Source: Alphaproteobacteria bacterium (lineage in GTDB: Bacteria; Myxococcota_A; UBA796; CAJQPC01). Taken from it: a stretch of DNA of 64,000 nucleotides. Position 1 is the stretch's first letter; every line of letters begins with the position of its first letter. The notes under the pieces are model-generated. The model did not search any database and was not told the DNA's origin. It was given only the letters and a program-made list of their open reading frames with translations. A program made the position numbers and the translations under genes. Positions 51,150 to 59,448 of this stretch are shown here, piece by piece. The stretch lies in assembly GCA_020632795.1 (NCBI GenBank), contig JACKEV010000007.1, positions 310,001-374,000 on the forward strand, read 5' to 3'.

Positions 51150-51458
51150 TCACAGCTCCCGTAGCCTGGGAAGCCAGTACCCGGGCTTCCTCCTGAAGTG
51201 TGCGACGGCCAGCACGAGCAGGTGGGGTTCAGTCACGTAGTAGAGACGATGGGGGAAGCGCTTGACCCGCATGGAGCGGATCACCTCAGACGCACCCTTC
51301 GTCACCCAGGGCGTCCCCATCTCGGGGAAGTCAGCGATCCGCTTGCGGGCGGCGAGGACTTCGTCCAGCAGCTCCAACCCCAACCCCTCTCGCTCGTCTT
51401 CATAGAAGATTGCGGCCTCATCCAGCTCATCCTTGGCCTGGGCCAGGAGCTCAACCAC
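51150..51458 (-). CDS. ParE/RelE-family toxin
   Basis: A 102-residue protein of the ParE/RelE fold: DELDEAAIFYEDEREGLGLE, then IRSMRVKRFPHRLYYVTEPH and LVLAVAHFRRKPGYW. Family toxins block gyrase or cut mRNA on ribosomes; RelE-type His/Lys residues are not clear, so ParE-like is preferred. It overlaps the antitoxin gene by eight bases. It is next to a tRNA gene, a common site for mobile cassettes. Confidence 0.88.
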   Translation of the reverse strand: MVELLAQAKDELDEAAIFYEDEREGLGLELLDEVLAARKRIADFPEMGTPWVTKGASEVIRSMRVKRFPHRLYYVTEPHLLVLAVAHFRRKPGYWLPRLREL

Positions 51459-51687
51459 GTCTCGCCAGCAGGCGCGCTCGGATGTCGGCGATGGCTTCGT
51501 CCATGGGCTGGCTCTTCAGCTCGCCGCGCTTGAACGCCTCCAAACGCTCAGATGCCGTTCTGGCCCAAGCGGCGTCAATCTCCTCAGGGGAGGGACGCAC
51601 GCTTCGGTAGAGGTTGTGGGCGATCTCCACGCGCTCCTGCTCAGGGAGGTCGAGGGCTTGTTGGAGGATGTTCTCAGCGGTGCTCAT
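51451..51687 (-). CDS. Antitoxin of ParE/RelE-type module (addiction module component)
   Basis: A 78-residue acidic protein with LQQALDLPEQERVEIAHNLY and a later EEIDAAWARTASERLEAFKRG. This is the pattern of the small "addiction module component" antitoxin family, which binds the toxin through a helical C-terminus. No DNA-binding domain is visible. It is the first gene of the pair. No strong ribosome site lies before the ATG at 51687, so it may be leaderless; TGATAGGCT lies upstream as a possible -10. Confidence 0.85.
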   Translation of the reverse strand: MSTAENILQQALDLPEQERVEIAHNLYRSVRPSPEEIDAAWARTASERLEAFKRGELKSQPMDEAIADIRARLLARRG

Positions 51688-51800
51688 GGGAGAAGCCTAT
51701 CACCTGGACGGTGTGCTCGCTGTTCACGGTAGTGGATGGAGCCTCGCGTGGCACCAGATCCCCCCCGACCGCCACCGACGACACCGACCCAGGTCACCCC

Positions 51801-51824
51801 GCCGACCGACGGCGGTCGGTCTGC
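51801..51824. promoter_or_regulatory. Palindromic enhancer-like site (UAS) for sigma-54 promoter
   Basis: The core GACCGACGGCGGTC is part of a 24-base stretch that is 21/24 identical to 61048-61071. It lies 37 bases upstream of the -24 box at 51861. The shared palindrome and position suit the binding site of a sigma-54 activator, perhaps the FHA activator at 57861. Confidence 0.6.
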
Positions 51825-51860
51825 AGGTCGCCTGAGGACGCCACAGAGGCCGATCTGGCG

Positions 51861-51876
51861 TGGCACGCCCGTTGCT
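51861..51876 (+). promoter_or_regulatory. Sigma-54 promoter (perfect -24/-12) of the beta-helix lipoprotein
   Basis: TGGCACG-CCCG-TTGCT matches the consensus exactly. The start of transcription is predicted near 51888, 26 bases before the ATG at 51914. Confidence 0.8.
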
Positions 51877-51913
51877 GTAGGGACCGAGCACAACCCCGCT
51901 GCAAGGAATCGCC

Positions 51914-53533
51914 ATGACCCCCGCTCGACTCTCCCTCCTGCTCTCCCTCCTCGTCGTCGCCTGCGGCGACAAGGAGCCCGTGGACAGCGCCGATGACAGC
52001 GCCGCCCCCGTCGACGCCGACGGCGACGGCTACACAGAGGCGGATGACTGCGACGACGCCGATCCGGACGTCAACCCCGGCGCCGCCGAGGTCTGTGATG
52101 GCGTCGACAACAACTGCGACGACGCCGTGGACGAGGGCGTGCTGCTCACGCTCTACGACGACGCGGACGGCGACGGCTTCGGCGACCCCAGCGCCTCCCT
52201 GGAGGCCTGCGCCCTGACCGAGGGGGTCGTCGCAGACGGCACCGACTGTGATGACAGTGACCCGAGCGTCTACCCCGGGGCCCCGGAGTACTGCGATGGC
52301 GTCCGGAGCGACTGCTCGAACACCGCCTGGACCTCCGACGCGGGCCTGGCGGACTGGTGGGCCGAGGACGGCACCTGGTCCGACCTCGCGCCGTCGCTCG
52401 CGGGCAGCGAGGGCAACCCCGTGGCCTTGAGCCTCACCGCGCCGGGCACCGCCCGCGTCTGCTCCGGCACCTGGTACGCCACCCTCTCCCTGGAGGCCGA
52501 CGTGCGCCTGGAGGGCCCCGAGGGCGCCGCGCAGACCACCCTGTCCGGCGAGGGCGCGGGCTCGGTGATCCTGCTGACCCAGGATGGGCGAGACGTGTCC
52601 ATCGAGGGCCTCACCCTGGCGAACGGCCTGTCCGCTTCGGCCACCGACGTCGACAGCGCGATCGTGACGGCCGGCGGCGGCGTGCTCTGCGAGGGCAGCT
52701 CGACCCTGAGCCTCACCGATGTCGTTGTCACCGGGAGCGCCGCCGAGCGCGGGGGCGGCCTCTTCGCCAAGGGCTGCGCGGTCACGGTGACGGGCTCGAG
52801 CTTCACGGACAACCTGCTGACGAACCAGGACTACGGCGGCGGGGCGATGTTCGTCGACGCCACCGCGACGATCCAGGACAGCGTGTTCGAGGGCGGCTAC
52901 GCCCGCTACGGCGGCGGGGCCTACTTCCTGCGCGCGGACGTGACCCTCACCGACGTGCGCTTCCTCAACAACGACAGCTCGAACTCCGGCGGCGGCTTCT
53001 TCTCCCGCAGCAGCGACGTCGTGGGCGACGGGCTGGTCATGCAGGGCAACCACAGCGCCTACTCCGGCGCCTTCGGCTCCTCCGACGGAGGCACGCTGTC
53101 CATCCTGGACTCCAGCTTCGTGGAGAACTCCTGCAGCTGGCAGGGCGGCGCGGCCTACATCAAGGTGGACGCGGCCAGCATCGCGTCCAGCACCTTCGAC
53201 AGCAACACCTCCGGCACCGCTGGCGGGGCGCTCTTCGTCGACTACACCGCGTCGCTCTCCTTCACCGACCTCAGCTTCACCGACAACAGCTCGGGCAGCT
53301 ACGGCGGGGGCCTGTACATCTCGCGCAGCGACGCGGTCCTGGACGCGGTGGACTTCGCCGGCAACGCGGCGGGCACCCACGGCGGCGCGATCGCCCTGAG
53401 CGCAGGCGGTGCCAGCGGCGACGCCGACTTCGGCGGCAACACGCCGGAGACCATCTGGGTGAGCGATGAGGAGGCCGGCTACGACTACAGCGGCCAGACC
53501 ACGCTCAGCTGCGACGCCTCCGGCTGTCAGTAA
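51914..53533 (+). CDS. Lipoprotein with MopE modules and parallel beta-helix
   Basis: A 539-residue protein. Signal ARLSLLLSLLVVAC gives a lipobox before GDKEPVDSADDS. Residues 33-135 hold one complete and one altered MopE-type module (CDGVDNNCDDAVDEG, then YCDGVRSDCSNT). Residues 190-520 have about ten rungs like SFTDNLLTNQDYGGGAMFVD and SSFVENSCSWQGGAAYIK, a right-handed beta-helix of the polymorphic-membrane-protein type. It is a predicted surface adhesin or enzyme. It has a perfect sigma-54 promoter and UAS. It overlaps the convergent kinase gene by seven bases. Confidence 0.9.
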   Translation: MTPARLSLLLSLLVVACGDKEPVDSADDSAAPVDADGDGYTEADDCDDADPDVNPGAAEVCDGVDNNCDDAVDEGVLLTLYDDADGDGFGDPSASLEACALTEGVVADGTDCDDSDPSVYPGAPEYCDGVRSDCSNTAWTSDAGLADWWAEDGTWSDLAPSLAGSEGNPVALSLTAPGTARVCSGTWYATLSLEADVRLEGPEGAAQTTLSGEGAGSVILLTQDGRDVSIEGLTLANGLSASATDVDSAIVTAGGGVLCEGSSTLSLTDVVVTGSAAERGGGLFAKGCAVTVTGSSFTDNLLTNQDYGGGAMFVDATATIQDSVFEGGYARYGGGAYFLRADVTLTDVRFLNNDSSNSGGGFFSRSSDVVGDGLVMQGNHSAYSGAFGSSDGGTLSILDSSFVENSCSWQGGAAYIKVDAASIASSTFDSNTSGTAGGALFVDYTASLSFTDLSFTDNSSGSYGGGLYISRSDAVLDAVDFAGNAAGTHGGAIALSAGGASGDADFGGNTPETIWVSDEEAGYDYSGQTTLSCDASGCQ

Positions 53534-56500
53534 CCCTCGAGCGCCGCGGCGCCGCGCCTGCGGGTGGCCTCCAGGGTCTCCCAGACGCGGTGCTCGTGCA
53601 GAGGCGCGAAAGCCTCGTCGTGGGCGAGCATGTCCGCGAAGACCGCGGGCCCCGGGCTGGCCCGGAGGGCCTCGACGAGCGCGAGCGCGGCGCCCTCCGG
53701 ATCCCCGGCGGCGATGGCCAGGCGCGCGCGCTCCCGGTGCAGCCCGGCCAGCGCCTCCCGGAGGGCGCCGTCCGACGCGTCGGCGGGGTGGTCCGCACCC
53801 AGCGTCAGGGCCTCTCGGAGGTCCGCGCGGGCCTCGGCCAGCTGGCCCTGACGCCGGAGCGCGGCGGCGCGGTGGGTGAGCAGGTGGATGCTGGCCACCG
53901 GGTCGCCCCACGCCCTCGCTGACCCGGGGGGCAGGTATTGGAGCAGCGGCCGCTGCGAGATGGGCTCGCCGGGGTGCGTGATCAGGAGGGCCTGGTGCGT
54001 GGTCCAGAGGGCGGAGGCGTAGCGCTCCCCGAGGGCGGCCTCGAGGACCTCGCCCAGCGGCCCGAGGTGGAGGAGGAGCAGGCGCAGACGCGCGGCCTCG
54101 GGCCAGCGGCGGAGGGCCTGACGCACGGCCTCCCGGGTGACCGGCGCGTCGCCCTCCAGGTGCGCGGCGAGGGCCCGGGCGATCCAGGTGCGGAGCTCCT
54201 CCTCGGGGGCCGCCTGGAGGGCCCGCGTGGCCTCGCGGCCGTCTCCGCGGGCCAGCGCCCGGTAGGCGAGGTCCCACGGGCGGGGGGCCCGATCCCGAAG
54301 CGCCAGGCCGCGGAGGCTGAGGCGCTCCAGGCGGAGCTCGCCTGCGCTGGTCTCCGGCGCCCAGGCGCGCACCTGCAGCTCGATGGGCTCTTCGGGGAGC
54401 GGACCGTCCCACGGAGCCACGCTGTAGAGGACCTGCTCCCCCGCGACCCGGTAGACACAGCGCACCTGCTGCGCCTCAGGCGACCAGCTCCACTCCAACT
54501 CCCGCGTGGCCTCCGGGGTGTCCTTTGCGTCGGGGGGATGGGTGACCGCGATCGGGCCGGGGCAGGCCGCGCCGGTGTGCACGAGCCCGCCGCCGCCGCC
54601 GGTGCCCAGGAGCAGGGCCTGCAACCCGGGCACCGCCTCGCCTTCGGTCGAGAGGCCGATGAGCCAGCGCGCCCCCCAGCTCGGCTGGGGGTGGGTGAAG
54701 CGGAGCGAGATCCGTACGGGCCCCTCGCCGCGCGCCAGAGGCACACTCAGGATTGCCTGCTCGCCAGCACCCCGCAGGCTGACGCCCCGCCCGGAGCCGT
54801 CGTAGAAGAGGCCGGCGGGGTCCTCCACGCTCCAGGCGTCGGGGAGGGCGGTCGACAGATCGAAGTCCAGGGCGGGCTGAGCCAGCCAGGCCCTCAAGGT
54901 GTCCAGCTCGGCGTCCAACCCCTCGGGAGGGTCGGGGAGGGCGAGGCGCGCCGCGGCGGCCTCTGCGGCCACATCCGTGAGCTGCTGGGTGCGGGCGAGG
55001 GTGTAGAGCGCCTCCCAGGCCCTGGGGGCGCTCGGGGCGCCGCGGGTCGCCTCCCGCAGCAGCGCCAGGGCCTCGCCCGGGGCTTCCGCGCGCTCGTGAA
55101 GCGCGGCGGCGCGGAGCAGCGCGTCCAGCTCGACCTCGGAGCCCCGGGCCTCGCGCGCGACGCGGACCAGCAGCGCCCCGGCGAGGGCCGGCATGTCCAG
55201 CGCCGCGATCAGCTCCGCCCGTCGCCAGCGCGCCTCCAGCGGGCCCTGGAGGCCGGGCGGAGGCGAGGCCGGCACCGTCGGCGCGCGCCGCGCGGGGGAC
55301 AGCGTGCCCTCACCCGCGCCGAGGATCAGCAGGGCGCTGCCGTCCTCGGTGAGCAGCAGCTCCATCGCCGGGTCCTCGTCGAGCTGGGCGGCGCCCAGGG
55401 CTCTGAGGCCCCCCAGCGGCATGCCCGACCAGCGCCCGTCCGCCGAGCGGCGCGTGAGCCAGCTGTCCTGAATCTGGGCGAGGAGGAGCTCGTCCCAGCC
55501 GTCGCCGTCCAGGTCGGCTGCGAACGCATGACGCACCTGCAAGCCCTGCCCGCGGCGGCCGTCGCGGAGGCCGCTGAGCGGGAGGACCTCGCGGACCTGC
55601 AGCGCCCCGGACTCGACGTCCAGGAGGTGCAGGCCCGGGGTGAGCTGCTCGGGGGGCTCTGCGCCGAACACCCGAGGGTTGCGAAACTGCTCCGGCTTGC
55701 TGGGCTGGGTCGCGGCGAGCACCCGCCCCTCGGGGGTGCGCAGGGGCGTCAGGTGCATGAGCGCGCCGAGCTGCAGGCGGTCCTGCAGCACCAGGTGCTC
55801 GCCCTCCCAGGCGTAGAGGCGCGCGTCGTAGGCCCCCCAACCCCGCGCCGCGGTCACCAGCATCCCGTCCCAGGGGACCAGGCCGGAGATCACCGAGTTC
55901 ACCCAGTTCAGGGAGATGGGCTCGGGGGCAGCGCTCCAGCCCTCCGGGCCGCGCTCGAAGCGCAGGAGCTGCCGGTCCGCGGCGACGAGCAGGCGGCTCG
56001 GGCTGTGCAGGTAGAGGTCGCGCGGGCGGCCGCAGGGGGTCTCCACCAGGGGCGTCAGCGCGTCGCCCTCCAGCGCCATCAGGCGGCAGCGCTTCTCGTG
56101 AAACGCCAGCAGCATCGCGGGGCCTTCACCGGCGTCGACGACCAGGAGGGGGACGACCTCCGCCTGGTCGAGCGGGGGCATCGCCAGGGTGCGCGCCCCG
56201 TCGGACCGGCGCAGGGCCGCCTGGGCCTGATCCATGAGCCACAGCTCCTGGACGCCGTCGCCGTCGCTGTCCCAGGTGAACGCGGCGTCCGCCCGGAGCG
56301 GCAGCTCGGTGAACGCGCTGAGCTGGCGCAGCATGTCCGCCTCGCCCGGGTCCGCGGTCAGCGCTGCGGCGCCGGTGAAGTCCCGCTCGGAGAGGGCGAG
56401 GTCGCGGGCCGCCTGCCGCAGCCGCGGGTCCTGGGGGGCCGACGGAGAGGGCGCGCCGAGCAGGTCCAGGGTCGTGGCGAGGCCGCCCCACTCGCGGTTG

Positions 56501-57864
56501 GCGTGCAGGGCCAGGGTGAGCGCCACCAGGGCCTCGGCGCGCTCGTCCTCGCCCTCGGCCAGCGCGAACACCTGCGCCCTGGCCTCCACCGCGCGGCCGA
56601 GCGCCCCCCGCGCGTGCAGGCGCTCGGCCTGGATCTGCCAGGCCTCCGCTTCCACGACGGCGTCAGGGAGGTTCTCCGTGAAGTCGATGAACAGGGTATC
56701 TCCGCCCTCTGCGTCGCCAGCGGCGTCGCGCTCCTGGATGCGCTGCGCCACGGCGAGCCAGCGGGCGCGCGTGTCCCGCCGGTCGGCGTCCTCCTGGGCC
56801 CGGGTCCGGAGGGCTGTGCCGAGCGCCGCAGCCCCGGCGACCAGGCCCAGGCCGACCAGCAGCGCGGCGGCCCGGTGCCGACGGAGTCGGGTCCGGAGCG
56901 CCCCGTGGGGCGAGAGCCAGCCCGGGGCGCGTGCCAGCGGGGCCTCGCCCCGGCGCAGGCGCGCGAGGTCCTCCGCGAAGGCCTGGAGATCGCGGTAGCG
57001 GTCCTCCGGGGCCTTCTGCAGGGCCCGCGCGCAGATCCCCTTCAGGGGGCCGGCAGGCATCCTCGCCGTCAGGTCCTCGCCGCGCACCCGACCCAGCACG
57101 ACCGCAGGATCGCCAGCGAAGGCGCGCTCCCCCGTCCACATCTCGAAGAGCACCAGGCCGAGGGAGAACTGGTCGCTCCGGGCGTCCACCGCGCCCAGCC
57201 CCGCGGCCTGCTCGGGCGACATGTAGGCCGGCGTGCCCATGATCTGGCCGGTGTGGGTCAGGGTGGAGGCGTCCGCGCTGCGCACCAGACCGAAGTCCAT
57301 GAGCACAGGGCGGGCGCCGTCCATGAGCACGTTGGCCGGCTTGACGTCCCGATGCACCACGCCGACCTGGTGCGCCGCGTGCAGCGCCTCCGCGAGCGCG
57401 GCCGCGATCCGCACCGCCTCGTCCAGGGGCAGCGGCCCCTCGCGCAGGCGCTCCGCCAGGGTGACGCCCTTGACCAGGGGCATCGTGTAGTAGAGCGCGC
57501 CCTCGTGCTCCCCGCTGTCGAGCACGCGGATGATGTTGGGGTGCCGGAGCCCGGCGAGCGCCTCGGCTTCGCGCCGGAGGCGGCGGCGGGAGGCCTCGTT
57601 GGCCCAGGCGCCTGCGCGGAGCACCTTCAGCGCGACCTCCTGGCCGTCGGGACCCTGCGCCCGATAGACCACGCTCATCCCGCCCTGACCCAGAAGGCCC
57701 AGCAGCCGGTAGGGGCCGATGGTGGGCCCGCGCGCGCCCGCCTGCTCCGGGCCGGGCTCACCCGCCAGCGAGTCGCCCCAGCTCAGGCCGTCGGTGGTCG
57801 CCTCGCCGAGCTCCTCCTCCTCCGGCGGCAGCCAGGGGGGCGCTGAGGGGCGATGTTCGGTCAC
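53527..57864 (-). CDS. Large Ser/Thr protein kinase with extracytoplasmic FG-GAP-like sensor domain
   Basis: A 1445-residue protein. The kinase domain is about 50-310: LGQGGMSVVY, Lys80 in VALKVL, HRDVKPANV with Asp173, DFG at 190-192, MSPEQ. One membrane helix AALLVGLGLVAGAAALGTAL follows near 335-355. The outer part has FG-GAP-like units (DSDGDGVQELWL, DLDGDGWDELLLAQ, QLDEDPAMELLLTE) around 540-850, then Ala/Leu/Arg-rich TPR-like helices and a beta domain (around 1110-1250). It is the second gene after the FHA/sigma-54 activator, start overlapping as ATGA. It probably senses envelope signals and phosphorylates that activator. Confidence 0.93.
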   Translation of the reverse strand: MTEHRPSAPPWLPPEEEELGEATTDGLSWGDSLAGEPGPEQAGARGPTIGPYRLLGLLGQGGMSVVYRAQGPDGQEVALKVLRAGAWANEASRRRLRREAEALAGLRHPNIIRVLDSGEHEGALYYTMPLVKGVTLAERLREGPLPLDEAVRIAAALAEALHAAHQVGVVHRDVKPANVLMDGARPVLMDFGLVRSADASTLTHTGQIMGTPAYMSPEQAAGLGAVDARSDQFSLGLVLFEMWTGERAFAGDPAVVLGRVRGEDLTARMPAGPLKGICARALQKAPEDRYRDLQAFAEDLARLRRGEAPLARAPGWLSPHGALRTRLRRHRAAALLVGLGLVAGAAALGTALRTRAQEDADRRDTRARWLAVAQRIQERDAAGDAEGGDTLFIDFTENLPDAVVEAEAWQIQAERLHARGALGRAVEARAQVFALAEGEDERAEALVALTLALHANREWGGLATTLDLLGAPSPSAPQDPRLRQAARDLALSERDFTGAAALTADPGEADMLRQLSAFTELPLRADAAFTWDSDGDGVQELWLMDQAQAALRRSDGARTLAMPPLDQAEVVPLLVVDAGEGPAMLLAFHEKRCRLMALEGDALTPLVETPCGRPRDLYLHSPSRLLVAADRQLLRFERGPEGWSAAPEPISLNWVNSVISGLVPWDGMLVTAARGWGAYDARLYAWEGEHLVLQDRLQLGALMHLTPLRTPEGRVLAATQPSKPEQFRNPRVFGAEPPEQLTPGLHLLDVESGALQVREVLPLSGLRDGRRGQGLQVRHAFAADLDGDGWDELLLAQIQDSWLTRRSADGRWSGMPLGGLRALGAAQLDEDPAMELLLTEDGSALLILGAGEGTLSPARRAPTVPASPPPGLQGPLEARWRRAELIAALDMPALAGALLVRVAREARGSEVELDALLRAAALHERAEAPGEALALLREATRGAPSAPRAWEALYTLARTQQLTDVAAEAAAARLALPDPPEGLDAELDTLRAWLAQPALDFDLSTALPDAWSVEDPAGLFYDGSGRGVSLRGAGEQAILSVPLARGEGPVRISLRFTHPQPSWGARWLIGLSTEGEAVPGLQALLLGTGGGGGLVHTGAACPGPIAVTHPPDAKDTPEATRELEWSWSPEAQQVRCVYRVAGEQVLYSVAPWDGPLPEEPIELQVRAWAPETSAGELRLERLSLRGLALRDRAPRPWDLAYRALARGDGREATRALQAAPEEELRTWIARALAAHLEGDAPVTREAVRQALRRWPEAARLRLLLLHLGPLGEVLEAALGERYASALWTTHQALLITHPGEPISQRPLLQYLPPGSARAWGDPVASIHLLTHRAAALRRQGQLAEARADLREALTLGADHPADASDGALREALAGLHRERARLAIAAGDPEGAALALVEALRASPGPAVFADMLAHDEAFAPLHEHRVWETLEATRRRGAAALEGY

Positions 57865-59381
57865 CCCTCCACCATCCCCAGCTGGCTCATCCTCATCTTG
57901 AGGCCATGATGGGAGACGGCGAGGGCCTCGGCGGCGGCCTCGGTGGAGCCGCCCGCCGCGGCGCGGGCCGCCTCGATCGCCTCGGCGCTGAGGTCGCCCG
58001 CGAGCTGGAGGGTATCGCTGCGGCGGATGTGCGTGATGAGGGTGCTCCGCGCGACGCCCAGCGCCCGCGCCGTGGCCGTGATGTTGTGCTCGTGCTCCGC
58101 CAGGACGCTCCGGATGCGCGCGTCGCTCAGGCCACCGCCCCGATCCTCCACGGGCTCCGGGCGCGGCAGAGGGTCCGGCGCCGCGGCGCGCTCGGCGTCA
58201 CCGGAGTGCAGCGCGATGCGGGCCGCGAGGTGCTGGAGGCCCCGCACGTTCCCGCGCAGGGGGCTCTGCAGGATCGACCACACCAGCCCGGTCCTCAGCC
58301 AGGGCCGCTCGACGTCGGCGAGCCGGGCGTCGAAGCCCTGCTCGGCGAGGGCCACGCTCAGGAAGTGATGCAGCAGCAGCGGCACGTCGGCGCGGCGCTC
58401 TCGTAGCGGCGGCACGCGCACCGTGGCCCCCGCCAGGCGGTGGTAGAGGGCCTCGCGGAAGGCGCCGCGGGCGACCTGCGCGTCGAGATCGGTGTCGGTG
58501 GCCGAGATCAGCCGCACCCGCACGCGCCGCGCTGAGCGTCCGACGGGCTGGATCTCCCCGCTCTCGGCGGCGCGCAGCAGCTGGGGCTGGACCGCCAGAG
58601 GCAGGTCTCCGATCTCGTCCAGGAAGAGCGTGCCGCCGTCGGCCTGCTCAAACCAGCCCTGGCCGGCCTGGGTGGCGCCGGTGAAGGCCCCACGCGCGTG
58701 GCCGAAGAGCGTCGAGGCGGCGAGGGCCTTCGGGATGGCCGCGATGTTTACCGCGAGGAAGGGGCCCTCCGGCGTCGGCCCGAGGGCGTGCAGGGCGCTG
58801 GCCACGCGCTCCTTTCCGACGCCGGACTCCCCCAGGATCAGCGCGGGCACCCGAGTGGGGCCCAGCCGGACGAGCTGCTCCCGCAGCGCCAGCATGGGCG
58901 GGGTGAGCCCGATCATGCCGCGCCAGGAGGGGGCCGGCGCCTGGCGGGCGGCGCGGTGGAGCCAGAGCAGCACGCTGGCGCCGAGCTCGATGAACACGCC
59001 CTCGCCGTCGATGCGCTGCATGGGGAGTGTCGTCGGGCCGCTCAGGGGAGCGCCGTCGACGCGGACCTTCAAGCGAGCGTCCCCCGGGCTCAAGCGCAGG
59101 CCGTCACCGCGGCGCTCGAGCCACAAGGGGCGGCGGCTCACGCTCTTGACCGAGAGCGGCAGAGATGGCGCCTGGGGGCCCGCGAAGACCGGCGTGGTGC
59201 GGCTGATCTCCACAGGCGCGCCAGGCGCCAGCGCCCCGAGGGCCGCCCGCTGACCGAGGCGGCGGCCCTCGGGGTGCAGGAGCACGGTCAGCGCCAGCCC
59301 CACCTCACGGGCAGAGTCAGACCGCCCATCGTCACACAACGAAAGATCCAGGGTCGCGCTGTCATCCGGCGAGGGGGACAC
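57861..59381 (-). CDS. FHA-domain sigma-54-dependent transcriptional activator
   Basis: A 506-residue enhancer-binding protein. The start is a GTG. The N-terminal 30-145 resembles a FHA domain (VSRRPLWLERRGDGLRLSPG, then GVFIELGASVLLWL). The AAA+ part has Walker A GESGVGKE (184-191), the sigma-54 contact GAFTGA (231-236) and Walker B TLFLDEIGD (251-259). The end has a Fis-type helix-turn-helix (IRSVLAEHEHNITATARALG) and a second similar unit near the C-terminus. FHA binds phospho-Thr, so the coupled kinase is the likely input. Known in Myxococcus as FHA-type activators. Its targets may be the two lipoprotein promoters flanking it. Confidence 0.95.
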   Translation of the reverse strand: MSPSPDDSATLDLSLCDDGRSDSAREVGLALTVLLHPEGRRLGQRAALGALAPGAPVEISRTTPVFAGPQAPSLPLSVKSVSRRPLWLERRGDGLRLSPGDARLKVRVDGAPLSGPTTLPMQRIDGEGVFIELGASVLLWLHRAARQAPAPSWRGMIGLTPPMLALREQLVRLGPTRVPALILGESGVGKERVASALHALGPTPEGPFLAVNIAAIPKALAASTLFGHARGAFTGATQAGQGWFEQADGGTLFLDEIGDLPLAVQPQLLRAAESGEIQPVGRSARRVRVRLISATDTDLDAQVARGAFREALYHRLAGATVRVPPLRERRADVPLLLHHFLSVALAEQGFDARLADVERPWLRTGLVWSILQSPLRGNVRGLQHLAARIALHSGDAERAAAPDPLPRPEPVEDRGGGLSDARIRSVLAEHEHNITATARALGVARSTLITHIRRSDTLQLAGDLSAEAIEAARAAAGGSTEAAAEALAVSHHGLKMRMSQLGMVEG

Positions 59382-59391
59382 GCCCGCAGTC

Positions 59392-59416
59392 CTATCACGG
59401 GGACCCCGGATGATAG
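59392..59416. promoter_or_regulatory. 25-base inverted repeat before the activator/kinase operon
   Basis: CTATCA...TGATAG arms around CGGGGTCCCCG, symmetric except for two extra bases, 11 bases before the GTG at 59381. Its TATCAT arm could be the -10 of this operon. The symmetry suits an operator, for autoregulation or another repressor. Confidence 0.5.
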
Positions 59417-59448
59417 CGTGTCCGCGCGCCTGACGCGGGCCCCGGTCC

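Noticed and set aside
51150..51687. tRNA-associated integrative element
   Set aside because: No integrase and no direct repeat of the tRNA 3' end was seen in the window; only a toxin-antitoxin pair lies downstream.
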